From NCBI GenBank assembly GCA_021292165.1, contig JAHFWL010000058.1:1116001-1180000 (forward strand): DNA of 64,000 bases. Reading direction: 5' to 3'. Origin of the DNA: Shinisaurus crocodilurus. Lineage: Eukaryota > Chordata > Lepidosauria > Squamata > Shinisauridae. Below the pieces are notes generated by a model. The model did no database searches, was not told the origin of the DNA, and saw only the letters and a list, made by a program, of their open reading frames with translations. Shown here piece after piece: positions 29,469 to 38,916 of the stretch; the first letter of the stretch is position 1; every line of letters starts with the position of its first letter. The position numbers were made by a program, and so were the translations under genes.

Positions 29469-30495
29469 CAGGGATGGGGACTCGGACTCGACGACTCGAC
29501 TCGCGAGTCCGACTGAGTCCCCCCTCTGACTCAACTCAAGTCCCACTCGAGACCCAATTTTTTCAATGGGACTCGAGACTTGACTCGGGACTCGAGCCCA
29601 AGGACTCCGCCACCGCCGCCACCGCCGCCGCCGCTCACGTCACCGCTGTCGCTGTCTCCCTCGCCACCACCCACTCGCAGCCACCGCTGCCGCCATCGCA
29701 CGCCACGCTGCCATCACGCCGCCACCGCCATCGCACGCCGCCGCCCGCGCCGGTCCCGTAATCACTTCCAGCGCAGCGGAAGTGACGCGCCGGGACCCTG
29801 CTCTGGCGCGCTTGGCCGCTGCCGCTCTAAACAGAGCAGCGGCGGCCAAGTGCGCTGGAGCAGGGTCCTGGCGCGTCACTTCTGCCGCGCCGGAAGTGAT
29901 GACGGGACCGGCGCGGGCGGCAGCATGCGATGGCGGTGGTGTGGCGTGCGATGGCGGCAGCGTGGCATACGATGGCGGCGGCTGCGAGCGGGTGGCGGCG
30001 AGGGAGACAGCGACGGCGGTGACGTGAGCTGCGGCGGCGAGCGGGTGGCGGCGAGGCAGCGAGGAGGAGGCGGCGAGGCGGCGGCGGCAACTCGAGCGGC
30101 ATAGAGAACACTCTCCGCGCCACTCAGAAGAGCGAGATCGGTCCACGCCGCCGCTGCGGAGAACTACAAACCCAGGGAGGGCTCGTAATGCTTCCCTGGT
30201 GCGGCAGCGGCGGCGGCAGGAGCAGGGACGAGGGAAGGACCCACCCATGGTAAGTGGGGGCGGCGGCGGCGGCGGCAGCCCATGGAGGGAGCGGGAGGGT
30301 CTCCGCGGGAGGAAGGGCAGCTCTTCTTCCTCTCGTGGAGACCCTCCCGCTCGCTCCATGGGCCGCTGCTTTGGGAGTGACTCGAGACTCGAGTCACCAT
30401 TTTGGACCTTGGACTCGAGACTCGACTCGAGACTCGGGTCCAAAGACTCGTGACTCGACTCGTGACTCGAGGCCAAGGACTCTTCAACATCCCTG
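29469..30495 (+). mobile_element. hAT element, GACTCG family, copy 2, perfect 8-bp TSD
   Basis: Ends CAGGGATGGGGACTCGG and CTTCAACATCCCTG, with perfect duplication CTTCAGAC (29461-29468 and 30496-30503). Subterminal arrays of GACTCG are at 29479-29610 and 30375-30485. The interior is unlike copies 1 and 3: GC-rich, with (CCGCCA)n runs, a hairpin CTCTGGCGCGCTTGGCCGC / GCGGCCAAGTGCGCTGGAG (29797-29868) and a second hairpin around 30277-30364 (CATGGAGGGAGCGGGAGGGT and its inverse). No transposase. It separates the LINE ORF1-like part from the endonuclease-like part. Confidence 0.92.
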
Positions 30496-32165
30496 CTTCA
30501 GACACTTTCCATCTAAGTTCTACCCTTCAGATTCTCTCTTGGAATGTAGCAGGATGGAGAAACAAACTCATGGCTTTTGAATTTATACAGTTTATTCAAA
30601 CCTTTTATATTATCGCCATCCGGGAAACATGGCTACTGGAGGATAATTCTGTACAAGTACATGGTTATAAATCATTAGATACCAGCAATTAAAGGCCAGA
30701 AATTTGGCTGGAGTAGTGGAGGGCTTTTACTATTAGTTTCAATTGAACTAGATATGGAAACAGCGTATCTGGAGAAGTATACAAGCAATTTTATCTAGGT
30801 TGTGCTCTTTAGAAATCTGCATATGGGCAGATTATCTGCCTAAATATTTATATTCCCCCTCAACACAACCTTCTTCCTAACATTTTAATAGATTACCCAG
30901 AGGCAAAACTCATTTTATGTGGGGATTTTAGTGCCCGGATTGGCGCAGACTATCAATCCTTGGGAAAGGCAATGAAAATGGATATTGAGATTTTTTTTTG
31001 AGACAGGAATGGCTATCACAGGACCAAAAGGTTAATAAGGCTGGACAGGCGTCGTTTCACATAATATCTAAATACCAGCTATTTCATGTAAACATGAGCC
31101 CTAAGGATAATTCTAGGGGTTATTTTACCTATTTATCAGACAGAGGTGCCAGTGTGGTGGACTATATATTAGTCTCCACATCTCTCTGGAATAGATAGAT
31201 CAGAAGAAGCTAACCAAGGCACTCTAGTCCAATGACAGAGTTAACAGAAAAAAGCAGCATTTTTACGAGAGGGAATGGATGGTCTTGCGTCAAGCGATGG
31301 CAGATAGAAATGAGGCCAGGTTTTGGAGACTGGTGACAGTAGGGGAAGAGAAGGGGAGATTTGCACAGGAGGCTCTAATCCCACCCACCCCCAATGAATG
31401 GGCATTGCATTTTAGTAAAAATTTTGGGAACTCAAATGATCACCTTACACACACACACCGCCCTCCCCATGAACCAGGTTCTACCCCAATGGCAACCTGT
31501 GACATCAGAGGAGGTGCTGGAAAATATCGCAGAATTTACAAAAGGGAAAGCACCAGGGGGTGATACGTTACCTCCTGAGATATTCAAGATAAATCCTGAA
31601 GGGTGGGCCCCTATACTCGCCAAACTCTTTACGTATATTAATACAACAGGCATCCTACCCTCAGGGTGGACTTCTAGTGTGATTATTCCCATATTTAAAA
31701 AAGGAAACACCCATGACTCTAACCATTATAGACCAATAAGCCTGCTGAATGTAGTTTCACAATTATACTCTAAACATCTATTCAGTAAACAGGTCCCGTC
31801 TTTGGGAGAAGCTTGCTGATTCCAACATTGATGCCAGACTACTTTGGTTAATTAAAATTCTCCATTAAAGAAATGTGACCCAGGTAAGAATGGTATTAAA
31901 TGGTCATTTTACAGAAGCCATCAATGTTGGCCAGGGAATCCGCCAGGGTTGTATACTGTCTCCCTTCTGATTTAATTTCTTTGTCAACAATGTAGTGCAG
32001 GAAATGGAATCCCCAAATTCCCCCCTAAACTCTTGACTCAAGCAATGCCTCAATCTTGATGTACGCAGATGATGTAGTTCTCCTGTCACTTAACCAAATA
32101 GGTATGAGATGCATGTTAGATAAGTTCAGCACTTTCTGTAGAAATGAGCAGCTTAGTACTAACAT

Positions 32166-32394
32166 ACTTAGTACTAAGTAGTGGTGGGGTCGAGCCTGGA
32201 GTCGGCTCGTGTCTCGCTCCTGGCTCGGCCCTCCTGGAGTCGGCTCGTGGCTCGCTCCTGGCTCGGCCCTCGAGGCGGCGGCCAATCTCACCATTCAGAG
32301 CGGCGCGGAGTGTTCTCCGTGCCGCTCGAGCCACCTCCGCTGCTGCTGGACTCTGAATGTGGCTGCAGAACGTTCTCCAAAGCTTGCCCGAAAG
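32166..32394. mobile_element. Internal hAT-type GC-rich module remnant
   Basis: AGTAGTGGTGGGGTCGAGCC is almost identical to 3459-3478 inside the first hAT. Next come tandem CTCGCTCCTGGCTCGGCCCT units and a GAGCGGCGCGGAGTGTTCTC / CGTGCCGCTC hairpin. The left border is a short palindrome, CTTAGTAC..GTACTAAG. Its own termini are not visible. Confidence 0.5.
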
Positions 32395-32698
32395 CAGGGG
32401 TGCAAAACCTCAGGCTGGCAGCCAAATCCGGCCCTCTTTCTCCAGATGGCCATCCCCCTTTCCCATGACCACCAATCATTTGGTGGTTTCCTGGCCATTG
32501 TGCTGTTTCCCCCCATTCTAAAAGTTTGGAATGCCTCTCTTAAGGCTTAGTTACTGGCAGTAAGAACTTTAAGCTAAAATATGCTGGTATTTTGGGCCCC
32601 TCCCATTTTGGCTTTGGCCTTGCCCACCCTGGAATGTGGCCCCCGAGATCTCCAAAATGGAATTCAGCGCTTAGGCTCTAAGAGATTCAGCACCCCTG
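32395..32698. mobile_element. Short hAT element, 8-bp TSD with one mismatch
   Basis: Ends CAGGGGTGCAAAACCTCAGG and GATTCAGCACCCCTG. The flanks are CCCGAAAG (32387-32394) and CCCTAAAG (32699-32706). The interior includes CCAAATCCGGCCCTC. A fragment of the same family is at 48218-48355. Confidence 0.85.
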
Positions 32699-32830
32699 CC
32701 CTAAAGCCTCTGCCCGTGTTTCTGAGGAAACTTGGGGATTTCTTAAGGGATCCTTTTGTGAGAGATCTCGTGATGGGAGATTTAACAAACTAGAGAGCTC
32801 ATCAAGACTTACCTTCCTATTGTAGAAAAG

Positions 32831-33631
32831 ATAACATTTTCTCGTGGAACTCTGACTCTATATTTATTTTTTATACTAATCGATTATAAGCATGTGTGTG
32901 GGGGTGTATAATCCCAGATAAGCCCCCACAAATGTAACCCCAGCTGATGTGATGCTCTCAGTTCCGCATCATCAAGATTGGGTCGGATTCAATTTATTCT
33001 CCCATTTAAACCAACAAAACGCCACATGAACTTTGGGATTGATTTTATAATTAGCAAATATAAATGAACAGAGTTAAATATTTGCAGATGAGTAAGGACC
33101 TCCTCAGAGCCAGGCATTTCAGCCTGGCCAGCTCTCTCAAGAGTGGGACCAGTCACTTCCTTGCCCAGCATGGCTCCCCAGAGAGCCCGCCCACCCTTTG
33201 GTTTGAGCTGAGAGGATTCTTTGTGCAACCCATCTTCTGTTTGGCTCAAAGCTCTGGAGAGCCCCACTGGCCACTCTCTCACTACAGCATTTTACAAATG
33301 AGAGAGTTGGACTGGCGGGGGCTCTCTGGAGCACCTGCTAGCATCGCTGAGGCAAATGCCACAGCAGGAGAGTGGCTGGCAGGGCTCTACAGAGCACCTG
33401 CTGGAGGTGGAGGTGGCTGACCCTCCTGGTGGGGGTGGGGGGAGTTCGCAATTTGCTGCACCTCCCACTCTGCCACCTGAGGTGGGAGATTCACCTTGCC
33501 GCGTGTGAGGGCCAGCCCTGGGTACTGTAAACCACATGGTTACAGTAATCCAAAAGGTTATTGTAATCCACACATTACTAAAATCAACCAGTTCTCTCCT
33601 CCAAAATGTCCCGCCTGCTCACTTGGTCCCC
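32831..33631. other. Unannotated; decayed transposon end near 33450-33525
   Basis: GTGTGAGGGCCAGCCCTGG at 33505-33523 looks like the right end of an old hAT family with CAGGGCTGGCCCT termini. It may pair with text at 32990-33200, but I could not fix a left end. No gene. Confidence 0.35.
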
Positions 33632-33636
33632 TCTGC

Positions 33637-34325
33637 TGTGGGTGTGTAGGGAAAAATAGCAGAGCGCCTCTCCTGTGTGAGATGGAAGATTTAAAATCCT
33701 ATTCCTGTGTGCAGACGCCCATAAATCCACACACAGAAGTTCAGATCCTTCTCCCCCTCTCTCAGCGCAGCATTCCAGCATTTCAGTTCTCAGCCAGCTC
33801 CCTGTAATCTGACACCCGCTCAACTTCCTCCTTTTGCAGATTAATCCAAGTAGCAAGGAAATAACTCTGTAAACTCCACAGGTCTATTCTACCTGTTTAT
33901 TTACTTTAGCAAGTATATTCTACAGAGCATACATCTCCTAGTTACAGTCCATGTGCAGAGTATAATGCATAGCAAGCATTTAATCCAGTGGAGCAAGGTG
34001 TTTACTCCACCTCAGCTAAGACATTACATGATTGCATTAAGTCCAGCAAGCACTAGTCAGAAGACATGAGTGAAGAGAGTGAACAGTCCTGTTCCTCTCT
34101 CACCAACAAAGAGAAAGGCAATGGCTACAGACAGCAAAACAAGGCAGTACGTCACCAGAAAGCATAAATCATGTGACAGGATCATACTGTTTCCCATACC
34201 CTCTAGTAAAACCTGCGAAAGCACGAGTTCATAGGAAAGACATAACAAACTTGTTTACCGCCAGTCTGTACCTTGCATGTGAAAACAATGTGCTCCAGCT
34301 TGTGAATGTGATACATATCACAACA
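33637..34325 (-). mobile_element. Solo LTR, family A copy 1, perfect 5-bp TSD
   Basis: Runs from TGTGGGTGTGTAGG to ATATCACAACA with TG..CA ends and a 5-bp duplication TCTGC (33632-33636 and 34326-34330). It is homologous over its length to 41343-42026 (shared TGTGTGAGATGGAAGATTTA, AAGGAAATAACTCTGTA, CAGAGTATAATGCAT). On the minus strand AATAAACAGGTAGAAT fits a polyadenylation signal, so it is minus-oriented. No gag or pol lies inside or beside it. 5-bp duplications fit several LTR superfamilies. Confidence 0.88.
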
Positions 34326-34330
34326 TCTGC

Positions 34331-34545
34331 AGCCTCTCCTCCTCCTCCAAGTTCATCTTTTTATCAGCTTCTTCAACTGACAGTCCCAACTGCCACACCA
34401 AGATTCCAGGCTCACACACCCCCACACATACACATATAGAATGTTTGTAGGCAGGGCTTACCTAAACAATTCAGATGATGGAGAGAAATGGGAATTAGGT
34501 GCTGCCAGCCTACAGAAGCCAGTTCTAGCAGTACAGCAGAATGTA
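34331..34545. other. Short unannotated spacer
   Basis: No recognisable feature; it includes CACACACCCCCACACATACA. Confidence 0.4.
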
Positions 34546-34553
34546 CCTCCAGA

Positions 34554-35989
34554 CAGGGCCAGTGCAAGGCTGTTTGGTGCCCTAGGCAAGATCAGATATT
34601 TAGCGCCCCCCCTTCCCACTTGAGCCCTCCCTCCCTCCAGCCCTCTGCCCATTATGAAATACATTTCCCTCCCTGGGAACTGCCGAGCCCCATAGAAAAG
34701 CTTTGTTGACTTTGAGACTTTTCCTTTGTGTTCACGCAGAAAGCAAAGAGGCAACATCAGCCCAGCTATGCCAGGAACTCCCCACCAGCTATGCCAGGAA
34801 CTCCCCAAGGGCCTTCTCCTACTCCATATATATGTAAAAGCTTGTCTCCTCCTGCGAGCAGCACAAGGGATATGAAAAAAGGATGTGAGAGAGGTGTGGT
34901 GGCGTTACCTGTGAGGAATAGAAACAGAAGGGCGTCTTGCAGCCTGTCCTACCTCGCAGAGTGGAGGTGCAGAGACACCGGTTTGACTCATACATCTCTG
35001 GGTTGCGGGGGGGGGGGGATGCATGTAGTAGAAACATAGCAAAGAGAGAGCCCATGGATCATCTGGTTCAAATTTAGGAGGGGCTTTACGAAACTTGCTG
35101 CTTCCCCTCCTCTCTCTATCACTTTGTTGCAATATTTATCAGAATAATGTATATTATCCTGTCTTTCCCTTTACCAGCCTAGTGCTCAAGGCAGACAACA
35201 ATATTCAAAGTACAGTAAAGCAAACATCAACAGCTCAGGGCACAATCCTAAACACGTTGAGGCAGAAAAAAGCCCCACAACTCCCAGCATTCCCCAGCCA
35301 GCATGGCTGGCTGTTGGAATGCTGGGAGTTGCGGGGCTTTTTTCTGCCTCAACGTGCGTAGGATTACACATGGCTGGCTGGGGAATGCTGGGAGTTGTAG
35401 GACTCCCCCCCCCCCGGTCCAAACACGCGTAGGATTGCATCCTAAAAGCATTTAAACCAAAACACAGAAACAGCATGGTAAATAATTAAAACATTGGAGC
35501 CCCAGCTAGCTTAAAATACCTTTCCCTCCCTCCCTGGTTGCTGGAAATAACTGCTTTCAGGGGACGTTGAGCTGAGGAACCTGAGGAGGGAAGGCGAAGG
35601 AGGTGTTTGCAGGTGCCTCCTTCCTGCCGCCCACTAGCCTCCCATCATTGGCCCCTGCCCGCCTTCTCCAGCCTGTCACCTTCTCTGCCTCTTTTGATGC
35701 TGGTTGTGAGGAGGAGCCTGCCTGAAACTTCAGCGGCACCAGCAGCACCAGCGGCTGCTGCTCCTGGTAACGGCGGCGAGGCTTGGAGACCGAGCCCTGA
35801 GGTGGAGGAGAGAGGGAGGGGCGCGCTTCTTTCGCCTCCCCTTCCCCGCCACAGGACATGATTGGTAAAACAAACTTGGTAAAATACGCATTTTAGCGCT
35901 GTATTTTTTCCCCAAGGTGTTTCTGGCGCCCCCTTTAGCCCGGCGCCCTAGGCAGCTGCCTAGTTCGCCTAATGGTAGTACCGGCCCTG
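34554..35989 (-). mobile_element. hAT (CAGGGCCGG family, copy 3, long form), perfect 8-bp TSD
   Basis: Flanked by CCTCCAGA (34546-34553 and 35990-35997). Read on the minus strand it starts CAGGGCCGGTACTACCATTA, then GGCAGCTGCCTAGGGCGCC, matching the start of the copies at 3308 and 23955. At 1436 bp it is the longest. The interior has a 120-bp hairpin at 35244-35366 (AAAAGCCCCACAACTCCCAG and inverse). No transposase frame is convincing, so it may be internally rearranged rather than autonomous. Confidence 0.88.
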
Positions 35990-36160
35990 CCTCCAGACAT
36001 GGAGCATAACATATTGCCACTATAAAGATGTGCAGTTTGGTCAGGGAGAATGTGATTGGAGCAGGACCCTCTCTCTGCACATCTCCATTAAGCTCACATG
36101 GACATCCAGCAGTGAGGATTGCTGTATCCCAGCCAACTCCAGCCTAGCACCCTCTATATG

Positions 36161-36232
36161 TGTTGGAATACAGCTCCCATCATCCCCAGTCAGTATGGCC
36201 AATGGGTTGGGGATGGCTGCTGTATCCCAACA
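36161..36232. mobile_element. Short palindromic MITE relic
   Basis: TGTTGGAATACAGC and GCTGTATCCCAACA are inverted, with CCCATCATCCCCAGTCAG between. It resembles the CCCATCATCCCC core of the palindromic hAT MITE family. Confidence 0.6.
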
Positions 36233-36250
36233 CAAAGAGGAGTGTGGCTT

Positions 36251-36430
36251 CTCATAGATTCATAGATCATAGAGTTGGAAGGAGGACTACAAGGCCATCG
36301 AGTCCAACCCCCTGCTCAATGCAGGAATCTAGAGGAGGGGTATCCCATCCAAGTAATAACCAGGCCTGACCCTGCTTAGCTTTCCACACTCAGGCAAGCT
36401 GAGCCAGCATGATGAGCCACAGGCCTGTAT
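36251..36430 (-). mobile_element. 5S-derived SINE with CR1-type tail, near full length
   Basis: From the tail (CTATGATCTATGAATCTATG on minus) through GGAGACC..AGCTAAGCAGGGTCAGG to the 5S-like head ending GCCTGT. A small insertion (CATGATGAGCC) lies in the head. Confidence 0.85.
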
Positions 36431-36469
36431 GTTAAGTGAATTGATAGCAGAAAAAGGCTTAGCAAAAAA

Positions 36470-36850
36470 CATTGTGGGTTTTTAAACTTATTTTTATTAT
36501 AAAAATTCAATTTAAAAAAATGTGGCTACATAGATTTGAATATATAAATTTCAATGCATACGTATGAGTGTGTGTGTGTGTGTGTGTGTGTGTACGCACC
36601 AGGAAGCAGGTAGATAATTTAAAAGATCATGTGCATCAGTAAATATTATGGAGTGTTCCAATACAAAATTTATCCATATAATGACCTCCTCCCTCAAAGG
36701 GGCAGCTACTGGACATTGCCAAAATAGTTGCTTAAAAGAAGCATTAGCTGTGTTACACCTCCAGCAATTAGCCGACTTGGATAAACCATTCTTAAAGAGA
36801 TGCTGCGTCATCCAATAAACATGAAACAAAAGCTTTTGCTGAATAAGACG
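36470..36850 (-). mobile_element. Tx1/L1-like LINE 3' fragment
   Basis: The minus strand encodes RLIQQKLLFHVYWMTQHLFK, LSKSANCWRCNTANA and FWQCPVAAPLREEV. This equals the C-terminal end seen at 38095-38250 and 46190-46255. The 3' side (36470-36550) is AT-rich UTR, with a (TG)n at 36568-36592. Confidence 0.8.
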
Positions 36851-36867
36851 CAACCTGAGACCCTGAG

Positions 36868-37272
36868 TGGGTTCGCATGATCAGGGAAGGAAAATAAGCC
36901 ACCATGGCTTATTTTCCCACCCCACTCATCCCGGTCATAGATTTGATAGATTTCATAGATTATAGAGTTGGAAGGACATGCACTGCTTAATTATCATAAT
37001 TACTCTCACCAGGTGTGGCTTGTCACATCATCTGAACCCGACGAGGGTGGGTGGGTTTACAAACCACCCCGGAACCCATGGCTTGCTCTAGGATTGCGGG
37101 GTGGTTTATAATCCACCACCACCACCCACCCTTGCTGAGTTTGGATGAAATGGCAAGCCATGCCCACTGAGGGTAATTATGGTAATTAGGCGGTGTGCAA
37201 CCAGCATGTATGGTGTGGGGAAATAAGCCATGGTGGCTTATTTTCCTTCCCTTATCATGCAAACCCGGTCCC
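36868..37272. mobile_element. Palindromic MITE with about 50-bp TIRs, itself carrying a SINE tail
   Basis: The left arm is GGGTTCGCATGATCAGGGAA, GGAAAATAAGCCACCATGGC; the right arm is its inverse, GCCATGGTGGCTTATTTTCC, TTATCATGCAAACCCGG. Each arm contains its own palindrome (AATAAGCCACCATGGCTTATT, core GCCACCATGGC). A 5S-CR1 SINE tail fragment (36945-36976) is inserted near the left arm. A second inverted pair (TTTACAAACCACCCC/GGGGTGGTTTATAA) lies at 37057-37112. Confidence 0.75.
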
Positions 37273-37284
37273 TTGTTTTATATC

Positions 37285-38330
37285 ATCCGACCTATTTGGT
37301 TACCTGTACTAATTTTGGTCTTTCCCACTTAGATTAGATTTTCTACCTTGGTCAGTTCTGGAATCTTCTTGTCTGGATCCTCTTTCCAAATGGATGGCAT
37401 TAGGGGCTCTTGGCATATTAAAGTTGTCAGGCTTCCTCCCACAGTTAAGGTTGATATAGACGTGTGGTGGATAATATCGAGTCAATTACATTTTGATCTT
37501 TTTTTGCATGCTAAATTGACTTTATGGTGAAATCCAGACTTAAAAATTGGTAAGAAAATGTTTTTGTAGTGGACTCGGATGGATAAGTTGATTTTTACTT
37601 TGAATCAATTAGTTGATGATGAGCTTCTGTCATTTTCGGATTTCCGTGCCAAATACAATCTGCCTGCCACGGCTGAATGGCAATACTTGCAGTTGCAGCA
37701 TTTGTTAGAATCTAGGTGTGGCCCTGCAGCTTTTACAGCTTCACAGTCTCCTCCACTATTGGAAACACTTATTGAGGCTGATCAGTCATATCGACCCACG
37801 ATCCATGTTTACAAATGTTTATTATCAGTGAATAAATATGATACACAGGGTTTAAAGCAGGAATGGAATAGGGAATTGGATTGTCCTATTCAGTCTAATC
37901 CAGGGCTCTCCAACCTTGGGTCCCCAGATGTTGCTGGACTACAGCTCCCAGAATCCCTTGCCATTAGCCATGTTGGCTGGGTATGCTGGGAGCTGTAGGC
38001 CAGCAACATCTGGGGACCCAAGGTTGGAGAGCCCTGGTCTAATCAATGAATTGTTGCTTTAGCATCTATATATGAAGCTTCAGTGGATATCAGGTTACAT
38101 TTTATTCAGCAAAACTCATTTCATGTTTATTGGAGGCCACAGTTTCTCTTTAATAAGGGTTTGTCTAAGTCAGCTAACTGTTGGAGGTGTAATAATGCTT
38201 TCTTTAATAATATATTTTGGCAATGTCCAGTAGTTGCCAAATAAGAGCTAAGTTTGTCCTTATTTGGGGAAACATGTTCTGTTGTTTTTAGGATAAAGTG
38301 TTTTTTATAGCTTTCCAACAGAAACAGTCC
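37285..38330 (+). mobile_element. Tx1/L1-like LINE 3' fragment, interrupted by a hAT MITE
   Basis: It is homologous to 45385-46255: CCAAATGGATGGCATTAGGG, then MDKLIFTLNQLVDDELLSFS (37579 on), LPATAEWQYLQLQHLLESRC, YRPTIHVYKCLLSVNKYDTQ and EWNRELD. The MITE at 37901-38036 splits it. The end, HFIQQNSFHVYWRPQFLFNK, and ANCWRCNNAFFNN, matches the other two copies. Confidence 0.85.
37901..38036. mobile_element. Near-perfect palindromic hAT MITE, 8-bp TSD
   Basis: 136 bp. Arms CAGGGCTCTCCAACCTTGGG, TCCCCAGATGTTGCTGG and their inverses run for about 60 bp. The perfect 8-bp duplication is GTCTAATC (37893-37900 and 38037-38044). The ends are CAGGGCTC / GAGCCCTG. It is the best-preserved palindromic MITE in the window. 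Confidence 0.95.
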
Positions 38331-38529
38331 GGGGGTAGGGGGATGTTGAGCAATAAATACCCCACATGAAAGCTAATATTTGGCAGCTAATGTTTGTATA
38401 TTTGGACAGATAATGCAGATAATCTGAATGGACAGATAAGTAGGCTAATAACATGTGAATTCCTCTTGTCCTTGTCCTACGGATCTTTGTGTAACTTGTT
38501 TCATCTTAGAAAATTGCTTACGGTAAGTA

Positions 38530-38799
38530 ATGGAGAAGTGGAAAGAGGTCATACTCATAGTTAAGGAAATCCTACCTGGGTTTGCAAATCTGAAGGAACT
38601 AGTTGAACGACTTACAAATGTTTGTCGTCATGGGAATGGAAACGGACAAAAGAATGGCTTTGTGCAAGTTAATACTGTTTGTGAGTGCTTGAAAGAAGAT
38701 TTTATCCTAAAGGGAGGGGAAATAACTGATGTTACAGAAACCAATTTCAATAACCTGACGTGGCTGATCCGAGAAGAAATGTCATTTGTAAATAGTTAA
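38530..38799 (+). CDS. Unidentified 89-codon open frame in intron 2
   Basis: An ATG-initiated frame encodes MEKWKEVILIVKEILPGF, then ANLKELVERLTNVCRHGNGN, QVNTVCECLKEDFILKGGE and VTETNFNNLTWLIREEMSF, ending at TAG-independent TAA... more exactly FVNS followed by TAA/TAG-type stop at 38797-38799. Composition is that of a normal soluble protein: two predicted helices, two Cys in the middle, no signal peptide or membrane segment. It does not resemble the LINE to its left (ends about 38330) or the SINE to its right (38815). I do not recognise it. It could be a piece of a processed pseudogene or of an unidentified mobile element; B4GALNT2 would be transcribed through it. Confidence 0.3.
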   Translation: MEKWKEVILIVKEILPGFANLKELVERLTNVCRHGNGNGQKNGFVQVNTVCECLKEDFILKGGEITDVTETNFNNLTWLIREEMSFVNS

Positions 38800-38814
38800 C
38801 TATGAATCACCTTG

Positions 38815-38916
38815 TATGAATCATAGAGAATCATAGGGTGTGATAGAGTTGGAAGGAGCCTACAAGGCTATCAAGTCCAACCCCCTGCTCAATGCAGGAA
38901 AGTAGAGGAGGGGTCT
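38815..38916 (-). mobile_element. 5S-derived SINE, CR1-type tail and body only
   Basis: The minus strand ends GTTGGACTTGATAGCCTTGT, CTATCACACCCTATGATTC. It is truncated at ACCCCTCCTCTAC, before the 5S head. Confidence 0.82.

Larger units (their letters stand above)
27130..32830 (+). mobile_element. Nearly full-length decayed LINE (Vingi/R4-like) split by three hAT elements
   Basis: Its ORF1-like part is 27262-29453: an acidic, Ser/Thr-rich product such as ESLEEEGVCVGDLEKRDPED and SLPGESQAGYDLLGEFTHVD. An endonuclease-like start follows at about 30510-30960 (RETWLLEDNS, GDFSARIGA-like text in AGTGCCCGGATTGGCGCAGA). RT is at 31394-32160: GKAPGGDTLPPEIFK, KKGNTHDSNHYRPISLLNVV, GIRQGCILSPF and LMYADDVVLLS in other frames. 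Its 3' end appears after the hAT at 32395-32698 (LKPLPVFLRKLGDFLRDPFV). Stops and frameshifts are common. It resembles 16988-19697, so the two are probably the same clade. Confidence 0.75.

Noticed and set aside
29580..30505. Frames of 80-278 codons in GC-rich DNA
   Set aside because: They lie wholly within the hAT at 29469-30495 and contain only low-complexity Ala/Arg/Pro/Ser text.
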